Shown: positions 6,466 to 14,953 of the stretch, in pieces
How the letters are laid out: each line of letters opens with the position of its first letter
How positions within the stretch are numbered: position 1 is the first letter of the stretch
NCBI GenBank assembly: GCA_934358405.1
Contig: CAKRKL010000028.1
Location: 1-18,917, forward strand
DNA from: an uncultured Blautia sp.
GTDB taxonomy: Bacteria; Bacillota; Clostridia; Lachnospirales; Lachnospiraceae
Direction: 5' to 3'
DNA: 18,917 nt
Translations under genes and position numbers: made by a program
The notes under the pieces: generated by a model
The model's input: only the letters and a program-made list of their open reading frames with translations
What the model was told of the DNA's origin: nothing
The model's database searches: none

Positions 6466-7590
6466 TTATTTCTCGCAAATGTATTGATCCAGATTTTCCA
6501 TATATCTCTGATTCCGTTCCACAGTAATCACTACCACATCATCCGGCTTATATTTTTCCAAAAGCTCCGGTGTAAAATCATCAATTCTTACAAACACTGC
6601 CCCACTGTATCTGTATGGCAGAAATTTTTCCAGACGCAGACGGAAGGAATCTCCGATCACAAGAACCGTTTTTTTATTGGATGAATCAGAAGAAAAAACC
6701 TTCAGCGTTTCCTCCTGATTTTCACTTTCTTCTTTTTCCACCTCATAATGGACTCCATCATGAAAATCGCTTAGTCCATACTCCCGATCGTCATTCAATT
6801 CCTCATATTTTCCAATCATTCTGGATAAATCACCACGGCAGGGATTTTTGCCTTTTTCAATGACAATGTTCTCAATAGGCAGAAATTCCCCGGTCATGTC
6901 CTGTGCAATTTTCTCACTGGTAATATAACCGCCCAGATTATTCATGTGGGTATCGTATTTCCGAAACAGCTGATACTGATCGGAATATTCTTCCAGATAA
7001 GCATACAGATAATCAAACTCCACATCTGACTCTGTTTTCATATAATCAGCGAAGACTTCCATTCGAGAAGGGCCTTCTTTGATTATTTCCGGTTTTTCCG
7101 GCATATATTCTGAATAGATACTTTCTTTATTTGGCGCCACATAATAATGGAATTTCTCTACTCCACAGTCATAAAGCCAGTCTCTTACCTTCTCAATTTT
7201 TGACGCAATTTCACTGCATTCTTCCTGGCTGTACAAATTGGTTTTCTGATAATCTGCCATTGCATTTTCACCATCTTTAGAAGGCAGATAAAAAAGCCAG
7301 TTATCCTTTCCGATTATCACATCGCCAATTCTGGTATTCCGAAAAAGACTGGTGTCAATAAAATTATTCAGACTCACCAGTGTGTTTTTAAAAGGCAGAT
7401 GATCCTTGTAAAACGCCTCAAATGCCTCCGGAAATTTCCCAAGTGAAGTCAATTTTACCTCCGGAAATGAGGCCAATTCTCTGTTTTCATTGTTCTGCGT
7501 GTCAAATTTATTGGAAAAGGCCCCAAAAATCACATTGGGCAATATCAGACTTCCCACAAATAACACAATTAAAGCTTTTTGTTTTTTCAT
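6466..7590 (-). CDS. AlgX/AlgJ-like SGNH-hydrolase-fold acetylation protein (DHHW family)
   Basis: The 374-residue partner of the MBOAT protein encoded just upstream. In alginate and related systems such proteins receive an acyl group from the MBOAT partner and place it on an extracellular polymer. A single N-terminal hydrophobic segment (about 5-25) would act as a signal anchor, leaving the rest outside. Visible family features are RELASFP at 38-44, YKDHLPFKN at 61-69, IGKDNWLFY at 93-101, YYVAPNKESIY at 149-159, the catalytic Asp-x-His in DTHMN (D213, H215), and the nucleophile motif GDS (G313-D314-S315). The usual Trp of the DxHW motif is Met here. Only ten bases separate it from the MBOAT stop, and its ribosome site (GGGACG) is weak, so translation is probably coupled. 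The polymer substrate is unknown. Confidence 0.85.
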   Translation of the reverse strand: MKKQKALIVLFVGSLILPNVIFGAFSNKFDTQNNENRELASFPEVKLTSLGKFPEAFEAFYKDHLPFKNTLVSLNNFIDTSLFRNTRIGDVIIGKDNWLFYLPSKDGENAMADYQKTNLYSQEECSEIASKIEKVRDWLYDCGVEKFHYYVAPNKESIYSEYMPEKPEIIKEGPSRMEVFADYMKTESDVEFDYLYAYLEEYSDQYQLFRKYDTHMNNLGGYITSEKIAQDMTGEFLPIENIVIEKGKNPCRGDLSRMIGKYEELNDDREYGLSDFHDGVHYEVEKEESENQEETLKVFSSDSSNKKTVLVIGDSFRLRLEKFLPYRYSGAVFVRIDDFTPELLEKYKPDDVVVITVERNQRYMENLDQYICEK

Positions 7591-7600
7591 ATTCGTCCCG

Positions 7601-9016
7601 TCAAAATCTGAAATAAATAAAAGGGTTGTAGCTGTTATTCACCAATGCGGTAATGCAAAGCCAGAGAATCGCCATACATGCTGCAATTCTCGGAACCGTA
7701 ACCACACCGTTTTGAGGAAATTTTTCCGGCAGCTTCTTTTGTAAAATCCCATAAAGCTTCTGAACACCTCCGGCAAACAAAATTCCTGTAAGCAAAAGGA
7801 ACTGCAGCTTCTTGTCAAGATAGGCAGAGAGAAGAATAATTCCTCCGTGGGATACAACCATGTTTTTTATATAAGAAAGAAACAGGCCAAGATCCTCTGC
7901 ACGGAAAAGAATCCACCCAAAAAATACCACCATCATTGTGTAAGTCCATCCCACAGCTCCTGGCAGCTTTTCCAGTTTTTTCCCAAGCCACACTCTTTCC
8001 AGAATCAGAAACAATCCATGATAAAGTCCCCAAAGAATAAATCCGGTTCCTGCACCATGCCACATTCCGGTAAGGAAGAAAATAATCAGAAGATTCCGAT
8101 AGGTGCAAAAGTTTCCTTTTCGGCTTCCTCCAAGGGGAATGTATACATAATCACGGAACCAGGAAGATAAGGAAATATGCCAGCGTCTCCAGAATTCCCT
8201 CACGGAACGGGACACATATGGATAATTAAAGTTCTCCTGAAACCGGAAGCCAAACATTTCTCCAAGCCCGATTGCCATATCAGAGTATCCGGAAAAATCA
8301 TAATAAATCTGAAGCATGTAAAGAACTGCACCAAGCCACAGTGCTTTTCTGGATACTGCATCCGGTCCGTACTTAAAAATATCATCTACGACCTCAGCAA
8401 ATGCATTTGCCAGAAGTACCTTTTTCCCAAGCCCCCAGCAGAAACGCATAACCCCTGCTGCAAACTGCGCAGCCGTCTCCCTTCGTTCCAGGATCTGCTG
8501 TGCAATATCCCGGTACTTTACAATCGGACCTGCAATAAGCTGAGGGAAAAAAGCAATATACAAAAGCATATGCCAAAAATTCCGCTGTGCCTTCACTTCC
8601 TTTCTGTACACATCGATCACATAGGATAATGCCTGAAAGGTATAAAAAGAAATTCCAATAGGCAGTGCCACCTGCGGAACCGAAATCCCCGCTGTTCCGG
8701 ATGGTAAAATTTTTCCGATCATTTCGGCCAGAAAATTAAAATATTTAAAATATCCAAGAAGACCAATATTAATCAGAACCGTTCCACACAGGATTCCCTT
8801 TCTCCCAGCCGGATGATCTTCCATGAGAATTCCTCCCATAAAGTTAACCAGAACGGAACACAGCATAAGAAGAATATAAACAGGCTCTCCCCAGGCATAA
8901 AAAAGCAGGCTGAAAAATACCAGAATTCCATTGCGGATTTTTCTCGGACTCAGATAATAAATTACCAATACCAATGGCAAAAAAATCCACAAAAAAAGCA
9001 TTGAACTAAAAACCAT
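7601..9016 (-). CDS. MBOAT-family membrane O-acyltransferase (AlgI/PatA/DltB-like)
   Basis: A 471-residue polytopic membrane protein with about ten or more hydrophobic segments. It is expected to move acetyl or another acyl group from a cytosolic donor across the membrane to an extracellular acceptor protein. Diagnostic segments are LPIGISFYTFQALSYVIDVY near 119-138, FPQLIAGPIVKY near 157-168, YYDFSGYSDMAIG near 238-250, FWRRWHISLSSWFRDYVYIP near 275-294 and TGMWHGAG near 316-323, where H320 corresponds to the catalytic His of AlgI. The ATG at 9016 has AAGGAGAGG just upstream; the frame is open a further 16 codons without support. It forms a two-gene unit with the AlgX-like gene downstream. 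No polysaccharide synthesis gene lies nearby, so the acceptor may be peptidoglycan, teichoic acid or an exopolymer encoded elsewhere. Confidence 0.92.
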   Translation of the reverse strand: MVFSSMLFLWIFLPLVLVIYYLSPRKIRNGILVFFSLLFYAWGEPVYILLMLCSVLVNFMGGILMEDHPAGRKGILCGTVLINIGLLGYFKYFNFLAEMIGKILPSGTAGISVPQVALPIGISFYTFQALSYVIDVYRKEVKAQRNFWHMLLYIAFFPQLIAGPIVKYRDIAQQILERRETAAQFAAGVMRFCWGLGKKVLLANAFAEVVDDIFKYGPDAVSRKALWLGAVLYMLQIYYDFSGYSDMAIGLGEMFGFRFQENFNYPYVSRSVREFWRRWHISLSSWFRDYVYIPLGGSRKGNFCTYRNLLIIFFLTGMWHGAGTGFILWGLYHGLFLILERVWLGKKLEKLPGAVGWTYTMMVVFFGWILFRAEDLGLFLSYIKNMVVSHGGIILLSAYLDKKLQFLLLTGILFAGGVQKLYGILQKKLPEKFPQNGVVTVPRIAACMAILWLCITALVNNSYNPFIYFRF

Positions 9017-9032
9017 TTGCCTCTCCTTTCTG

Positions 9033-9048
9033 TTGTTACAGTATAACA
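9033..9048 (-). promoter_or_regulatory. Extended -10 promoter for the MBOAT/AlgX-like pair
   Basis: On the minus strand TG-T-TATACT (complement of 9040-9048) is an extended -10 with five of six matches in the hexamer. It follows the T-tract of the arabinose-operon terminator, and no good -35 is seen. A start near 9033 would give a short leader of about 17 bases with the AAGGAG site inside it. Confidence 0.45.
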
Positions 9049-9104
9049 AAAAAACCCTCTGCATACCAGAGGCTATCAGAAAAAAGCCACCTGTATGCAG
9101 AAGG
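9048..9104 (-). terminator. Terminator of the arabinose operon
   Basis: On the minus strand a 6-bp stem (9056-9061 with 9067-9072, loop of five) is followed after one G by seven T (complement of 9048-9054). A larger imperfect hairpin competes with it: CTGCATAC at 9059-9066 pairs with GTATGCAG at 9093-9100, with further pairing on both sides (9071-9073 with 9086-9088, and 9055-9056 with 9103-9104). Both forms end at the same T-tract, so both should terminate. It lies 20 bases after the kinase stop codon. Confidence 0.85.
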
Positions 9105-9125
9105 TCTTGTTATAATTTCCCGGTG

Positions 9126-10727
9126 TTACCAGATTTTGGAATCCACTGCTGCCCGCTCAATGGAGAGACCTTTCATATATCTTTCCATAAACATGTTAAA
9201 GCCTTCTACGCCTTCCGGATCCGGATTTAAAGTACTTCCCTGATTTCCTGCAAACACCTTGGTATCCAGGAAATCCTCCAAAGTTTCATTTCCATCTTTA
9301 TTCACAAGGTAAGAAGCCAGAACTGCAATTCCCCATGCACCGCCCTCTCCGGCAGTCTCCATAACAGAAACCGGGGCGTTTACTGAATCTGCAAGAATCT
9401 GCTGTCCTACACCTTTTGTTTTAAACAGTCCTCCATGTCCGAGAAGGCGGTCAACCTTTACACCCTCTTTTTTGAACAGAATATCAAGTCCCACTCTCAT
9501 GGCGCCAAGGCAAGTATAAAGATGAGTTCTCATAAAGTTTGCCAAATTGAATTTGCTCTCCGGGGAGCGCACAAATAAGGGTCTTCCTTCAGAAAATCCA
9601 GTCATATGCTCTCCTGAGAAATAGCAGTAGGATAAAAGTCCGCCGCAGTCTACATCGCCTTCCAGAGCCTTATTGTATAAGGTTCCGAACAGCTTGTTCA
9701 TATCTGCTTCCATACCCATCGCCTCTGTAAACTCACGGAAAATATTTACCCATGCATTCAAATCACTGGTACAGTTATTAGAATGCGCCATTGCTACCGG
9801 ATGACCGGATGGAGTTGCCACCATATCGATTTCAGAATATGGCGCTGATAATTCTTTCTCCAGTACAATGGACGCAAATACAGAGGTTCCGGCAGAAACA
9901 TTTCCTGTACGCTTTGCAACACTGTTGGTTGCCACCATTCCGGTTCCTGCATCTCCCTCCGGAGGACACATTGGAATTCCAGCTTCCAGTTTTCCTGTTA
10001 CATCAAGAAGTCTTGCACCCTCTTCTGTGAGACAGCCTGCTGCTTCGCCGGCAACCAGACATTTTGGTAAAATCTCACGAAGCTTCCATGGAAATCCGTA
10101 AGAAGCAATCAATTCGTCAAATTGCTGCACCATTTTCTCATTATAGTCCTTTGCGCTGCTGTCAACCGGAAACATTCCGGCAACATCACCGATTCCAAGA
10201 ACTCTTTGTCCAGTCAGTTTCCAATGTACATATGCCTCAAGAGTAGCAATATAGTCGATATCCTTTACATGAGGTTCCCCATTTAAAATTGCCTGATACA
10301 GATGAGCAATGCTCCATCTCTGCGGAATATTGTACTTGAAAAGCTGGGACAGCTTTCTGCTTGCCTCTCCGGTAATATTGTTTCTCCAGGTTCTAAAAGG
10401 AACCAGAAGATTACCTGCCTTATCAAATGGCATATAGCCATGCATCATGGCGCTGATTCCGATCGCACCTACACAAGTCAGCTCCACACCATATTTTTCC
10501 TGAACATCCTTTGCCATCTGCTGATAGCAATCCTGAATGCCAGACCAGATATCCTCAAGGCTATAGGTCCATACACCATTCTCATAACGATTTTCCCACT
10601 CATGACTGCCGGATGCGATAGGTATATTATTTCCATCTACCAGCACTGCCTTGATTCTTGTAGAACCAAATTCAATTCCAAGAGCCGTTTTATTCTCCAG
10701 AATTGCCTGTTTTGCTGTTGTTCCCAT
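9126..10727 (-). CDS. FGGY-family carbohydrate kinase, probable L-ribulokinase
   Basis: A 533-residue sugar kinase that transfers the gamma-phosphate of ATP to a sugar or ketose in the cytosol. The start at 10727 is set by GGGAGG seven bases upstream; an upstream in-frame extension has no site. Family features are the first phosphate loop [16 protein letters not shown] at 17-32, substrate-side [13 protein letters not shown] at 90-102, catalytic base D259 in [11 protein letters not shown]-binding [11 protein letters not shown] at 274-284, and GEGGAWG in the C-terminal third. Sequence style is that of the Clostridia kinases found with araA rather than the E. coli AraB type, so it is probably a non-orthologous ribulokinase acting on the product of AraA. 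Xylulokinase-like activity cannot be excluded. It is the last gene of the araR-araA-kinase operon and follows araA by 53 bases. Confidence 0.9.
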   Translation of the reverse strand: MGTTAKQAILENKTALGIEFGSTRIKAVLVDGNNIPIASGSHEWENRYENGVWTYSLEDIWSGIQDCYQQMAKDVQEKYGVELTCVGAIGISAMMHGYMPFDKAGNLLVPFRTWRNNITGEASRKLSQLFKYNIPQRWSIAHLYQAILNGEPHVKDIDYIATLEAYVHWKLTGQRVLGIGDVAGMFPVDSSAKDYNEKMVQQFDELIASYGFPWKLREILPKCLVAGEAAGCLTEEGARLLDVTGKLEAGIPMCPPEGDAGTGMVATNSVAKRTGNVSAGTSVFASIVLEKELSAPYSEIDMVATPSGHPVAMAHSNNCTSDLNAWVNIFREFTEAMGMEADMNKLFGTLYNKALEGDVDCGGLLSYCYFSGEHMTGFSEGRPLFVRSPESKFNLANFMRTHLYTCLGAMRVGLDILFKKEGVKVDRLLGHGGLFKTKGVGQQILADSVNAPVSVMETAGEGGAWGIAVLASYLVNKDGNETLEDFLDTKVFAGNQGSTLNPDPEGVEGFNMFMERYMKGLSIERAAVDSKIW

Positions 10728-10780
10728 TGTAAATCCTCCCTTTTGTTTACGGAATACGTAACTGTCTGGCATGTTTGCAG

Positions 10781-12277
10781 TTATCTGAATGCAGCCTCGT
10801 TCCAGCGAAGTTCATTCTTAAAATTACGAATTGTAGTGTCCTTGTCAATATAAACAGCTTCGATTCCCATTGCTGCAGCCCAGTCACCCATCTGTTCTGC
10901 TGTAAGATCATAAGTAAATGCGGTGTGATGTGCTCCGCCAGCAAGAATCCATGCCTCTGCACCTGTTGCCAGATCCGGCTGCGGTGTCCAGAATGCACTT
11001 CCTACCGGAAGCTTCGGCATAGGCTTCTCAACCTTCTTGCAATCCACATCATTGATGATCAGACGGAAGCGATCTCCTAAATCTACTAAGGAGGTAGCAA
11101 TTCCAGGGCCTGTCTTAGATGTAAATACCAGTCTTGCCGGATCTTCTCTTTCTCCCATGCTAAGTGGGCAGACCTTAATAGCCTGCTTTCCATCTGCTAC
11201 AGATGGGCAAACCTCAAGCATATGAGACTGCAGGATTCCTTCTTTTCCTGGAACAAGATTATAAGTATAATCCTCCATCAGAGAGGTTCCCTTGGCATCC
11301 TTCATTCCTGAAGTCATGATTTTCATCAGACGTACCATTGCAGCTGTTTTCCAGTCACCCTCTGCCCCGAAGCCATAGCCCTTTTCCATAAGGCGCTGAA
11401 TTGCCAGGCCAGGAAGCTGCTGTAATGCTCCAAGATCACCAAAATGGGTAACAATGGCCTGATAATTTTTTTCCTCAAGGAATCTTTCAAATCCAATCTC
11501 AATCCCTGCCTGCACTGCTACATGACGTTTAAATTCTTCCGGATCTCTTCCCTCCAGAATAATATCATATTTATTATAATATTCCTCAACAAGAGCGTCA
11601 ATATCACCCTTTGAAACAGCACTTACATATTCTGCAATTTCGTTTACCGGATAGGCATCCACTTCCCAGCCGAATTTAATCTGAGCCTCTACTTTATCGC
11701 CTTCTGTAACTGCAACATTACGCATGTTATCTGCAACACGGCACACACGAATATGGCTGCTTTCCATAATGCCGATTGCAGTTCTCATCCAGGACGCAAG
11801 ACGCTCCTGAACCTTCTTGTCTGCCCAGTGTCCCACAATAACCTTACGCTCAATTCCCATACGGGTAACCATATGTCCATATTCACGGCCGCCATGTGCA
11901 GACTGATTCTCATTCATGAAATCCATATCAATGGTATCGTATGGAATTTCCTGATTAAACTGTGTATGGAGATGGCACAGCGGCTTTCTGTATTCCTTCA
12001 GTCCCAGAATCCAGGATTTTGCCGGTGAAAAAGTATGCATCCAGGTGATCACACCTGCGCAATCCTCATCTGCATTTGCTTCGTTAAAGGTTTTACGGAT
12101 CAGTTCATTTGTGATCAGTGTAGGCTTCCATACAATTTCATACGGAAACATTCCGGATTTATTCAGCTCATTTACAATAATCTGTGAATGCTCTGCTACC
12201 TTGCGAAGACATTCATCTCCATAAAGATCCTGTGATCCGGTGCAAAACCAAAATTTGTAATTTCTTCCTGTTTTCAT
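10781..12277 (-). CDS. araA: L-arabinose isomerase
   Basis: Converts L-arabinose to L-ribulose in the cytosol with a Mn2+ cofactor, the first step of arabinose breakdown. The 498-residue length is normal. Metal and catalytic residues match the E. coli enzyme closely: E306 in [11 protein letters not shown]335 in [10 protein letters not shown]352 in SHMLEVCP and H450/H451 in GGAHHT. The N-terminus ([12 protein letters not shown]) and [12 protein letters not shown] at 79-90 are also typical. It lies 14 bases downstream of the regulator gene, with GGAGG in that gap giving the ribosome site, and 53 bases before the kinase. Repression by the AraR-type regulator through the boxes at 13411-13457 is likely. 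No araD or arabinose transporter is present in the window, so the last step must be encoded elsewhere. Confidence 0.98.
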   Translation of the reverse strand: MKTGRNYKFWFCTGSQDLYGDECLRKVAEHSQIIVNELNKSGMFPYEIVWKPTLITNELIRKTFNEANADEDCAGVITWMHTFSPAKSWILGLKEYRKPLCHLHTQFNQEIPYDTIDMDFMNENQSAHGGREYGHMVTRMGIERKVIVGHWADKKVQERLASWMRTAIGIMESSHIRVCRVADNMRNVAVTEGDKVEAQIKFGWEVDAYPVNEIAEYVSAVSKGDIDALVEEYYNKYDIILEGRDPEEFKRHVAVQAGIEIGFERFLEEKNYQAIVTHFGDLGALQQLPGLAIQRLMEKGYGFGAEGDWKTAAMVRLMKIMTSGMKDAKGTSLMEDYTYNLVPGKEGILQSHMLEVCPSVADGKQAIKVCPLSMGEREDPARLVFTSKTGPGIATSLVDLGDRFRLIINDVDCKKVEKPMPKLPVGSAFWTPQPDLATGAEAWILAGGAHHTAFTYDLTAEQMGDWAAAMGIEAVYIDKDTTIRNFKNELRWNEAAFR

Positions 12278-12291
12278 TGATAAGCTCCTCC

Positions 12292-13386
12292 TTAAATTTT
12301 ATGTTCCTTACAAGATCCCCGTATAATTAATTCCGGTTGTATCATTCGTTCCACCTTGCTGTCTTTTTCAGACACACCATTGATTTTTTCCAAAATCAAT
12401 TCTGCGGCCATCTGTCCCAGCTTTTCCTGAGGATGTGCAATGGTTGTGATTCCGGCTCCTCTTTGAGCATAAAGAGAATTATCGTATCCCGTAACAGATA
12501 TATCCTCCGGAACTTTTAATCCGCACTCTTCCAGTGTCTCTATTACCTGAACAGCAATCTGGTCATTGTAGCAAACGATTCCATCAGGCAGTTCCTTGTT
12601 TTTCACTATTTCCCGTACCATCATAGCAGGCTTGCTTCTGCGGTCTTCTGTGTGAAACCATACAACTGCATCAGGGTCATAGCTGATTCCGGCTTCCTGT
12701 AAAGCCTTTACATACCCTTTATGTCTGTTCATCCCCTGAATATCATCTGCCTTAAAAAATCCCATGATACGGCGATGTCCTAATTCCAGAAGATACCTGG
12801 TAACCAAATATCCTCCCTGTACATCATCCATGAGAATATGGGGTTTTTCTTTCATTTCCGTATAAATTCCCTGAATAAACACATATGGAATCTGATACAT
12901 GTCTAAATTTTCATAGAGATTAGGATGACGGCAGCTAAGCTGGCTTTTGCTTGGTTCAATGATCAGTCCGTCAATATCCTTCTGCAAAAGCTCTTCCAGA
13001 CAGCGTGCTTCTTTCTGACGGCTGTTTCCCGTATTTTTCAGAATAATGCTGTACCCTTGCTCAGACAAAATATTATCTATCCCCTGAATCAGTCTTGGAA
13101 AAATATAATCAGAAATATAAGTAGTCACCACTGCAATATTTCTTGACTTTTTCATGTGACGCATTTTTTCCGAACAGAAGGTTCCCTTTCCGTGATATGC
13201 TTCTACATATCCTTCTTTTTCCAGATATGCTATTGCCTTGCGCACGGTATGCCGGCTTAGAGAATATTTCTCAGTAAGCTGGTTCTCTGAGGACAGCTTC
13301 TCACCTGGCTGTATTTTACCGGAAAGAATTTCTGCTCTTAGTTCTTCCATTAAGGTAAAATATTTGGGTTTGCCATTTTCCGTCAT
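12292..13386 (-). CDS. araR: AraR-type transcriptional regulator (GntR winged helix plus LacI-type sensor domain)
   Basis: A chimeric repressor in which a GntR winged helix binds DNA and a LacI/GalR-type domain binds the sugar effector, L-arabinose in the B. subtilis homologue. The 364-residue protein starts at 13386, where AGGAGG lies about ten bases upstream; an open extension to 13425 is unsupported. The DNA-binding domain covers about 8-75 (LMEELRAEILSGKIQPGEKL, then SSENQLTEKYSLSRHTVRKA and a wing with YHGKGTF). The effector domain starts near 82 (SRNIAVVTTYISDYIFPRL) and includes VTGYDNSLYAQRGAGITT near the C-terminus. Its place as first gene of an operon with araA and a kinase, and palindromic boxes in its own leader, indicate autoregulation and arabinose induction. 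Confidence 0.93.
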   Translation of the reverse strand: MTENGKPKYFTLMEELRAEILSGKIQPGEKLSSENQLTEKYSLSRHTVRKAIAYLEKEGYVEAYHGKGTFCSEKMRHMKKSRNIAVVTTYISDYIFPRLIQGIDNILSEQGYSIILKNTGNSRQKEARCLEELLQKDIDGLIIEPSKSQLSCRHPNLYENLDMYQIPYVFIQGIYTEMKEKPHILMDDVQGGYLVTRYLLELGHRRIMGFFKADDIQGMNRHKGYVKALQEAGISYDPDAVVWFHTEDRRSKPAMMVREIVKNKELPDGIVCYNDQIAVQVIETLEECGLKVPEDISVTGYDNSLYAQRGAGITTIAHPQEKLGQMAAELILEKINGVSEKDSKVERMIQPELIIRGSCKEHKI

Positions 13387-13410
13387 ATTTCCTTCCTCCT
13401 GGTACATATT

Positions 13411-13457
13411 ACAACTTGTACGCACATATGGACAAGTTGTTGTTCATGACAACTTGT
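13411..13457. promoter_or_regulatory. Three probable AraR operator boxes
   Basis: Three copies of the near-palindrome ACAA(C/G)TTGT lie at 13411-13419, 13432-13440 and 13449-13457, with centres 21 and 17 bases apart. The first continues as CTTGTACGCACA, resembling the B. subtilis AraR site ATTTGTACGTACAAAT. They are 25-70 bases before the araR start codon. A weak sigma-A candidate on the minus strand, TTCACA (complement of 13479-13484) with TGTTAC 17 bases on, would place the last box over the -10 and the others downstream, positions suited to repression. Confidence 0.7.
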
Positions 13458-13526
13458 AACAAAATGAAATCATAAATTTGTGAACTTTTCTTATAGTTCG
13501 GAGCCTATTTCAAACATATTTAAAAA

Positions 13527-14546
13527 TTATAAAATTGCTATGAGAGCTTCAATATCATCCATTTTTGTTGCCCAGCTGGTTGCAAAACGGACTACTGTAT
13601 GAGTTTCATCATATTTTTCCCAGAAACTAAATCTCACCTTTTTACCCAGTTCTTCCATTTTCGCATTTTCCAGAATAACAAAAATCTGATTTGTAGGTGA
13701 GTCAATAAACAATTTATAATTCTTTTCTTTCAGAGCTTTTTTTAATTTTGCTGCTGTATCAATGGCATTTTTACTGATTTCCAGGTAGAGATTGTCTGTA
13801 AAAAGAGTATCAAACTGAATTCCCAGAAGTCTGCCTTTTGCAAGAAGCGCTCCCTGCTGCTTGATCATGGTAAAGAAATGTTTCGGTGCTTTTTCAGGAA
13901 AAACAACCGCTTCGCCGCATAAGGCACCTACTTTTGTTCCGCCGATATAAAATACATCTGTATATTCAGCAATGTCCTTTAAGGTTACATCTGTATCTGC
14001 TGCCAAGCCGTAGCCCAGTCTTGCGCCGTCCATAAACAGCGGAATTTCATACTTTCTGCACACTTTGGAAATATCAGCCAGCTCCTGTCTGGTATAAAGA
14101 GTTCCGTATTCAGTCGGATGAGAAATATATACCATCCCCGGAAAAACCATATGGTCAAAGCTTCCGTCTGCATAATAGGTTTCCAGATAAGCTTTCAGAT
14201 CAGCGGCTGATATTTTGCCCTCCTTCTGGGGCAGCGGCAGTACCTTGTGTCCTGTAAATTCAATGGCTCCTGCTTCGTGGGAATTCACATGGCCGGTTAC
14301 TGCAGAAAGTACTCCCTCATAGCGATTCAGCATAGAAGCGATTACAACTGAGTTTGTCTGAGTTCCGCCTACCAGAAAATAAACTTCTCCGTTTGGGCAG
14401 CCACAGGCTTCTTTGATTTTTTCTTTTGCCTGGTCGCAATAAAAATCCTGCCCATATCCCGGTACCTTTTCCATATTGGTCTCTGCTAATCTTTTTAAAA
14501 TTGCCTCATGTGCGCCCTCGCAATAATCATTTTCAAAAAATAACAT
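13527..14546 (-). CDS. Low-specificity L-threonine aldolase-like PLP enzyme
   Basis: A 339-residue fold-type I pyridoxal-phosphate enzyme of the threonine aldolase/beta-eliminating lyase family, expected to split L-threonine or L-allo-threonine into glycine and acetaldehyde. Visible features are the PLP-stacking His region HVNSHEAGA at 87-94, cofactor-binding D173 in MDGARLGYG, and the Schiff-base Lys K205 in YIGGTKVGAL. The N-terminus (FFENDYCEGAHEAIL) is typical of the Clostridia branch, which differs from E. coli LtaE. GAAGGAG lies six bases upstream of the ATG. A promoter is proposed at 14612-14640. No terminator is seen between it and the arabinose regulator on the same strand, so some read-through is possible. 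Substrate specificity within the family (for example phenylserine aldolase) cannot be read from the sequence. Confidence 0.88.
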   Translation of the reverse strand: MLFFENDYCEGAHEAILKRLAETNMEKVPGYGQDFYCDQAKEKIKEACGCPNGEVYFLVGGTQTNSVVIASMLNRYEGVLSAVTGHVNSHEAGAIEFTGHKVLPLPQKEGKISAADLKAYLETYYADGSFDHMVFPGMVYISHPTEYGTLYTRQELADISKVCRKYEIPLFMDGARLGYGLAADTDVTLKDIAEYTDVFYIGGTKVGALCGEAVVFPEKAPKHFFTMIKQQGALLAKGRLLGIQFDTLFTDNLYLEISKNAIDTAAKLKKALKEKNYKLFIDSPTNQIFVILENAKMEELGKKVRFSFWEKYDETHTVVRFATSWATKMDDIEALIAIL

Positions 14547-14572
14547 ATTCTGCTCCTTCTGTTTTTGTTTTC

Positions 14573-14592
14573 ACTTGTACCATTACTTGTAT
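14573..14592. repeat. Direct repeat ACTTGTAY, 12-base period
   Basis: ACTTGTAC at 14573-14580 and ACTTGTAT at 14585-14592 are direct repeats 12 bases apart. They lie between the proposed transcription start (about 14605) and the ATG of the threonine-aldolase-like gene on the minus strand. The unit equals the half-site seen in the first AraR box at 13411-13420. Whether AraR or another protein binds here is unknown. Confidence 0.45.
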
Positions 14593-14611
14593 GTTTTAAT
14601 GTTTTGAACTT

Positions 14612-14640
14612 ATGATACCCCTGGTAAAAAATTTTTACAA
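14612..14640 (-). promoter_or_regulatory. Candidate sigma-A promoter of the threonine-aldolase-like gene
   Basis: On the minus strand TTGTAA (complement of 14635-14640, four of six matches) and TATCAT (complement of 14612-14617, five of six) are 17 bases apart. The start would be near 14605 with a leader of about 60 bases. It lies back to back with the riboswitch promoter on the other strand. Confidence 0.5.
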
Positions 14641-14655
14641 CCCTGTTTTTTCTCA

Positions 14656-14685
14656 TTGACAAATTACAATTTCCGGAATTATAAT
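14656..14685 (+). promoter_or_regulatory. Consensus sigma-A promoter of the Mn2+ riboswitch transcript
   Basis: Perfect TTGACA at 14656-14661 and perfect TATAAT at 14680-14685 are separated by 18 bases. Transcription should begin about 14691-14693, which is exactly the start of helix P1 of the riboswitch. So strong a promoter suggests that control happens mainly at the terminator downstream. Confidence 0.9.
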
Positions 14686-14691
14686 GACCTC

Positions 14692-14844
14692 AATGAAAGG
14701 GAGTAGCTGGCATAATGAATTTCTGCTTTTTACAGGCATTCATTATGGATTTTCATGCGTCAGAACGGTAAGCGGCATAGAGTATATTCAAGAGAATCTC
14801 TGAATCGCAAACCCGCATAGAATTGAAATAGCAAGACTTTTATT
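14692..14844 (+). promoter_or_regulatory. yybP-ykoY (Mn2+-sensing) riboswitch aptamer
   Basis: The conserved 5' segment AAAGGGAGTAGC at 14696-14707 and 3' segment AGCAAGACTTTT at 14830-14841 are the hallmark paired loops of the yybP-ykoY family (family usually GGGGAGTAGC and GCAAGACC). P1 pairs 14692-14699 with 14837-14844 over 8 bp with one G-T. Inside, a long hairpin pairs 14711-14720 with 14738-14747. The region with CGGTAAGCGGC at 14765-14775 and ACCCGC at 14811-14816 fills the remaining arms. Members of the family bind Mn2+ at the junction of the two conserved loops and turn on the downstream gene. The 3' strand of P1 is also the 5' arm of the terminator at 14833-14920. Family assignment is from memory of the consensus, not a covariance-model search. 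Confidence 0.87.
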
Positions 14845-14920
14845 ACAATAGTTGCATTCTGAAAAAGCTTTTCAAAGGACAAGCTTTAAGTATGTATTAT
14901 TGTAATAAAAGTCTTTTTTT
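14833..14920 (+). terminator. Riboswitch-controlled terminator
   Basis: A perfect 18-bp stem pairs 14833-14850 with 14898-14915, followed by T at 14914-14920. An internal hairpin (14864-14870 with 14881-14887) fills the large loop. The 5' arm contains all of the 3' strand of riboswitch P1 (14837-14844), so aptamer folding and terminator folding exclude each other. Ligand binding should hold P1, prevent the terminator and switch the gene on, which agrees with the known ON behaviour of many Mn2+ riboswitches. Confidence 0.92.
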
Positions 14921-14953
14921 ATATATTTCAAACCAAATAAAGGAGGAATCTCT

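Noticed and set aside
9059..9100. The two alternative hairpins after the kinase gene as a regulatory switch
   Set aside because: Both forms end at the same T-tract and no gene downstream would be controlled differently, so it is treated as a terminator only.
13387..13425. Extended N-terminus of the AraR-type regulator
   Set aside because: It would run through AGGAGG and the first operator box; the ATG at 13386 has the proper spacing.
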